Below, one piece after another: positions 5,927-7,687 of a DNA stretch of 7,687 nt. The notes below the pieces were generated by a model that was not told the DNA's origin, ran no database searches, and saw only the letters and a list, made by a program, of their open reading frames with translations. This DNA is from an uncultured bacterium (GTDB taxonomy: Bacteria > Cyanobacteriota > Vampirovibrionia > Gastranaerophilales > Gastranaerophilaceae). Every line of letters begins with the position of its first letter. Positions within the stretch are counted from its first letter, which is position 1. Where the stretch lies: contig CAMVQX010000077.1 of NCBI GenBank assembly GCA_947169755.1, positions 1 to 7,687 of the forward strand. Direction: 5' to 3'. Both the position numbers and the translations under genes were made by a program.

Positions 5927-6622
5927 ATGAACATTGAAAACGTTGAAATCATTGAAAATATTGACAATATTGAAAATTTAGATGCAATTCTTGCGAATGT
6001 AGATAAATTTATGGTAAATACAGTCAGAGAATACGTAGATGAAATTAAAAAATATTCTCTTGAAATAGAATGCGGTAATGATACAGTTCTAAATTATGCA
6101 CGTTTATTTCAAAATTACAGGGGGCTATATAAGTTTATCCACCAAAAAGATAAAAAATACGAGTATAAAACAAGGGATATTGTTGACGATGTTTGTGACA
6201 AATTTTTAGAAAAAGTTCAAGCCGAAATGTCTGTAAACAAAAATATGAGTGAAAATTACTACCATCTTGCGTACATTATATCCTACAAAGGAGACAATAA
6301 TCAGGCTTTAGAATATTTTAACAAGGCCGTAGAACTTGATGAAAAACAAATATTTGCAAGAGGTGAGTTTAAAGCATATACATTACATGATAAACAAGGT
6401 GCATTGGAAGATTTTAACAGAGCGTTGGAACTTGCAAGTGACAAAAGTGAAAAAGAATGTATTGAACTTGTGATAGACAATATTGATATATTAATCGGCC
6501 GTAAATCCAATAGGTTCAATTTTGTTATAACCGGTTTCTATTTGATAATGGCATTTTTGCTTGCATACGGCTGCTATTATTTTTATATGATGATTACAAC
6601 ATATATTTTAATGCCACACTAA
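5927..6622 (+). CDS. Tail-anchored TPR protein
   Basis: This 231-residue protein is cytoplasmic with a C-terminal membrane anchor. Residues 3-17 are a tandem of (I/V)-(E/D)-(N/I) triplets encoded by a 9-bp repeat. A helical region follows (20-100), then two tetratricopeptide-like repeats (about 108-141 and 143-172), with YYHLAYIISYKGDNNQALEYFNKAVELD and the shorter KQGALEDFNRALELA. A hydrophobic segment (about 197-228) ends three or four residues before the C terminus, which places the TPR domain on the cytoplasmic side. TPRs mediate protein binding, so a partner at the inner membrane is likely but cannot be named. GGAG six bases before the ATG and a 3-base gap after the SPOR gene support co-expression. 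It is the last gene of the run and converges on surE. Confidence 0.85.
   Translation: MNIENVEIIENIDNIENLDAILANVDKFMVNTVREYVDEIKKYSLEIECGNDTVLNYARLFQNYRGLYKFIHQKDKKYEYKTRDIVDDVCDKFLEKVQAEMSVNKNMSENYYHLAYIISYKGDNNQALEYFNKAVELDEKQIFARGEFKAYTLHDKQGALEDFNRALELASDKSEKECIELVIDNIDILIGRKSNRFNFVITGFYLIMAFLLAYGCYYFYMMITTYILMPH
5933..5977 (+). repeat. 9-bp degenerate tandem repeat, five copies
   Basis: Five successive 9-base units read ATTGAAAAC, GTTGAAATC, ATTGAAAAT, ATTGACAAT, ATTGAAAAT. They are in frame and encode IEN-VEI-IEN-IDN-IEN at the N terminus of the TPR protein. The period of three codons keeps the frame if copy number changes. Confidence 0.85.
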
Positions 6623-7410
6623 AACCAATTACATAAATCCTCTCGGCAAAGGACTTTTGAGAGGTCAGACATTGCGTTTTCGATTGTCGTTTCATAAGTT
6701 AGTGGTGTGATTGATATTTTATTGTTTCTTATAGCGGCAACGTCAGTATCAGAATCAACTGGGTCATTAATTAATACACCTGCCATCAGATAATAAACAT
6801 TGCCTTCAGAATCCATTTGTTTGTCGTAGTCATCAGTAAATATTCTTTCTCCAAGCTTTGTTATAGCGACTCCTTTGATGTCGTTTTCATCCAGTGCCGG
6901 AACATTTATGTTCAAAATACTTTTTGGCGGGAACTTAAATTCCGAAAGTTTTGGAATGAGTGAATTCACAAATCTGGCTGCAAATTCAAAATATTTTTGT
7001 TCGAATTTTAAGCCTGCAATAGATATTGCAATACTGGGGAATCCGAGCATAGCACCTTCCATTGCGCAGCTTACTGTGCCGGAATATAAAGTATCGTGTC
7101 CCAGATTTGGTCCGTGATTAATCCCTGAAATAACCAAATCAGGTTGTTCATTTTTGGATAAAATCGCATTTATACCTATTTTTACACAATCGCCGGGAGT
7201 TCCTGTTATAGTCCAAGTTCGCTTAGCACCGCAATAATTTTTCACTTCTTCAACCATAACAGGAGTATGTAATGATATAGAATGGCCTGCGGCGCTGCGT
7301 TCCCTATCAGGTGCAATTACATACACTTCGTGCTGCTCTGCTAAAATTTTAGTAAGGCACTTTATCCCTTCAGCGTTTATTCCATCATCATTTGCGATTA
7401 ATATTTTCAT
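6619..7410 (-). CDS. surE: 5'/3'-nucleotidase SurE
   Basis: SurE is a metal-dependent survival-protein phosphatase that removes phosphate from nucleoside 5'- and 3'-monophosphates, and in some species from short polyphosphate, in the cytoplasm. The 263-residue length is normal. The metal site is intact: D8 and D9 in ANDDG, S39 in PDRERSAAGHS, and N98 in VISGINHGPNLG. The family block YSGTVSCAMEGAMLGFPSIAIS follows, and near the C terminus TKLGERIF and ISITPL are present. The ATG at 7410 is preceded by a good AGAGGT site (7416-7421 on the minus strand). The gene converges on the TPR gene, the two stops sharing CTAA. It has its own promoter candidate just upstream, so it appears to be a separate single-gene unit. 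Confidence 0.97.
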   Translation of the reverse strand: MKILIANDDGINAEGIKCLTKILAEQHEVYVIAPDRERSAAGHSISLHTPVMVEEVKNYCGAKRTWTITGTPGDCVKIGINAILSKNEQPDLVISGINHGPNLGHDTLYSGTVSCAMEGAMLGFPSIAISIAGLKFEQKYFEFAARFVNSLIPKLSEFKFPPKSILNINVPALDENDIKGVAITKLGERIFTDDYDKQMDSEGNVYYLMAGVLINDPVDSDTDVAAIRNNKISITPLTYETTIENAMSDLSKVLCREDLCNWF

Positions 7411-7428
7411 AGATTACCTCTTTTATTA

Positions 7429-7457
7429 ATAGTAACTATAAAGCATTACCAGGTCAA
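7429..7457 (-). promoter_or_regulatory. Candidate sigma-70-type promoter of surE
   Basis: On the minus strand, TTGACC (7452-7457) and TACTAT (7429-7434) are separated by 17 bases. Transcription would start near 7422, next to the AGAGGT ribosome site, giving a leader of only about 12 nt. Confidence 0.5.
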
Positions 7458-7458
7458 T

Positions 7459-7474
7459 TGTAACAAAATGTAAC
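7459..7474. repeat. Direct repeat TGTAAC x2, one helical turn apart
   Basis: TGTAAC occurs at 7459-7464 and 7469-7474, a 10-base period, within TGTAACAAAATGTAAC. It lies directly upstream of the surE -35 box and between the two divergent promoter candidates, a common position for a regulator binding the same face of the helix twice. No specific regulator can be named. Confidence 0.4.
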
Positions 7475-7485
7475 GAAATATAAGT

Positions 7486-7515
7486 TTGATATGAAAAATA
7501 TAGCAATTTTATATA
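7486..7515 (+). promoter_or_regulatory. Candidate plus-strand promoter for a short RNA
   Basis: TTGATA (7486-7491) and TATATA (7510-7515) are 18 bases apart. The -10 part is followed by a 12-bp A6T6 tract (7517-7528) flanked by direct ATATAC hexamers. A start near 7522 would give a transcript of about 138 nt to the terminator ending at 7659. The AT-rich context makes chance matches easy. Confidence 0.35.
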
Positions 7516-7540
7516 CAAAAAATTTTTTATATACATGAAC

Positions 7541-7612
7541 ACGAGGAAAGCATAAAACGAGGAATCACAAACACGTTTTATTGCACACTACACTTCACAC
7601 TATTACGAGGAA
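7541..7612 (+). repeat. Three copies of ACGAGGAA
   Basis: The octamer occurs at 7541-7548, 7557-7564 and 7605-7612. Only the last precedes an ATG (7615) at ribosome-site distance; the other two have no suitable start after them. Each contains AGGA, a core found in Shine-Dalgarno and in CsrA-type RNA-binding sites. Confidence 0.6.
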
Positions 7613-7614
7613 TT

Positions 7615-7687
7615 ATGAAACAAGAATTCCAACTCCGCCATTTGGCGGAGTTTTTTTTTAGCCCGAGCAGAGCCACGAACGAAGTGA
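7615..7687 (+). CDS. Possible leader peptide or 5' end of a gene, cut by window edge
   Basis: An ATG preceded by GAGG opens a frame of 24 codons (MKQEFQLRHLAEFFF, then SPSRATNEV) still open at the window edge. It runs straight through the terminator hairpin and its T-tract, which supply Leu-Arg-His-Leu-Ala-Glu-Phe-Phe-Phe. Such an arrangement fits a translated attenuator leader, in which ribosome position decides hairpin formation. The frame may equally be accidental, since the ribosome site is only one of three repeats. No protein family is recognised. Confidence 0.2.
   Translation, partial: MKQEFQLRHLAEFFFSPSRATNEV
7631..7659 (+). terminator. Strong rho-independent terminator
   Basis: A perfect 9-bp stem (AACTCCGCC, loop ATTT, GGCGGAGTT) is followed directly by seven further T residues. 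There is no T-tract on the minus-strand side, so it stops plus-strand transcription only. It ends whatever starts in the gap after surE. Confidence 0.9.

Larger units (their letters stand above)
7522..7659 (+). ncRNA. Putative small RNA or attenuated leader
   Basis: The strong plus-strand terminator at 7631-7659 has no established plus-strand gene before it back to 6622, and surE between is on the other strand. A transcript starting in this gap is therefore implied. It would contain three ACGAGGAA octamers, a six-codon frame (7535-7555) and a possible leader peptide beginning at 7615. It could be an independent small RNA, or the regulated leader of a gene to the right of the window. The 5' end is a guess from the promoter match. 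Confidence 0.35.

Noticed and set aside
6640..6666. CCTCTC/GAGAGG stem near the 3' end of surE as a terminator
   Set aside because: It lies within the coding sequence, has a long imperfect interior and no T-tract on either strand.
6875..7117. Plus-strand open frame inside surE
   Set aside because: It lies antisense to intact SurE motifs, with no family resemblance.
7535..7555. Six-codon frame (MNTRKA) in the right-hand leader
   Set aside because: No ribosome site precedes its ATG, and so short a frame is expected by chance.

Overview
The window is AT-rich bacterial DNA with short intergenic gaps and ATG, GTG and TTG starts. It reads as a chromosomal core segment, not a mobile island: no transposase, phage gene, tRNA, rRNA or CRISPR array is visible. 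The best taxonomic guess is the non-photosynthetic cyanobacterial relatives of animal guts (Melainabacteria/Vampirovibrionia, order Gastranaerophilales). This rests on two small membrane proteins carrying short N-terminal F-T-G-K / N-F-T-A motifs of a style I associate with that group, plus a CtpA, SurE and SPOR gene set typical of a diderm. It is an inference from protein style, not from a marker gene.

Layout. Positions 1-130 hold a nested inverted repeat cut by the window edge and an 18-bp palindrome. A membrane-anchored C-terminal processing protease (CtpA, S41) follows at 131-1393. Next come two coupled genes (1474-2250 and 2250-3035) for unrecognised three-segment membrane proteins that look like divergent paralogs. 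A tightly packed five-gene + strand run fills 3081-6622: HEAT-repeat protein, QueC (7-cyano-7-deazaguanine synthase), a DUF366 protein, a SPOR-domain envelope protein and a tail-anchored TPR protein. surE (6619-7410) converges on this run, the two stops overlapping in CTAA. The last 277 bases hold a divergent control region: a surE promoter on the minus strand, a candidate promoter on the plus strand, and a strong intrinsic terminator at 7631-7659. No established plus-strand gene lies between that promoter and terminator, so a short RNA or an attenuated leader is implied.

How the genes relate. CtpA and the SPOR protein act in the envelope (proteolysis, septal peptidoglycan binding), and the TPR protein may join them at the inner membrane. 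QueC makes preQ0 for 7-deazaguanine tRNA modification. The DUF366 protein overlaps queC and is the best candidate here for an undescribed function. Both it and this QueC have an archaeal look. The other points of interest are the membrane-protein pair, a 14-nt promoter-like sequence shared by two transcription units, and the small RNA/attenuator at the right edge.
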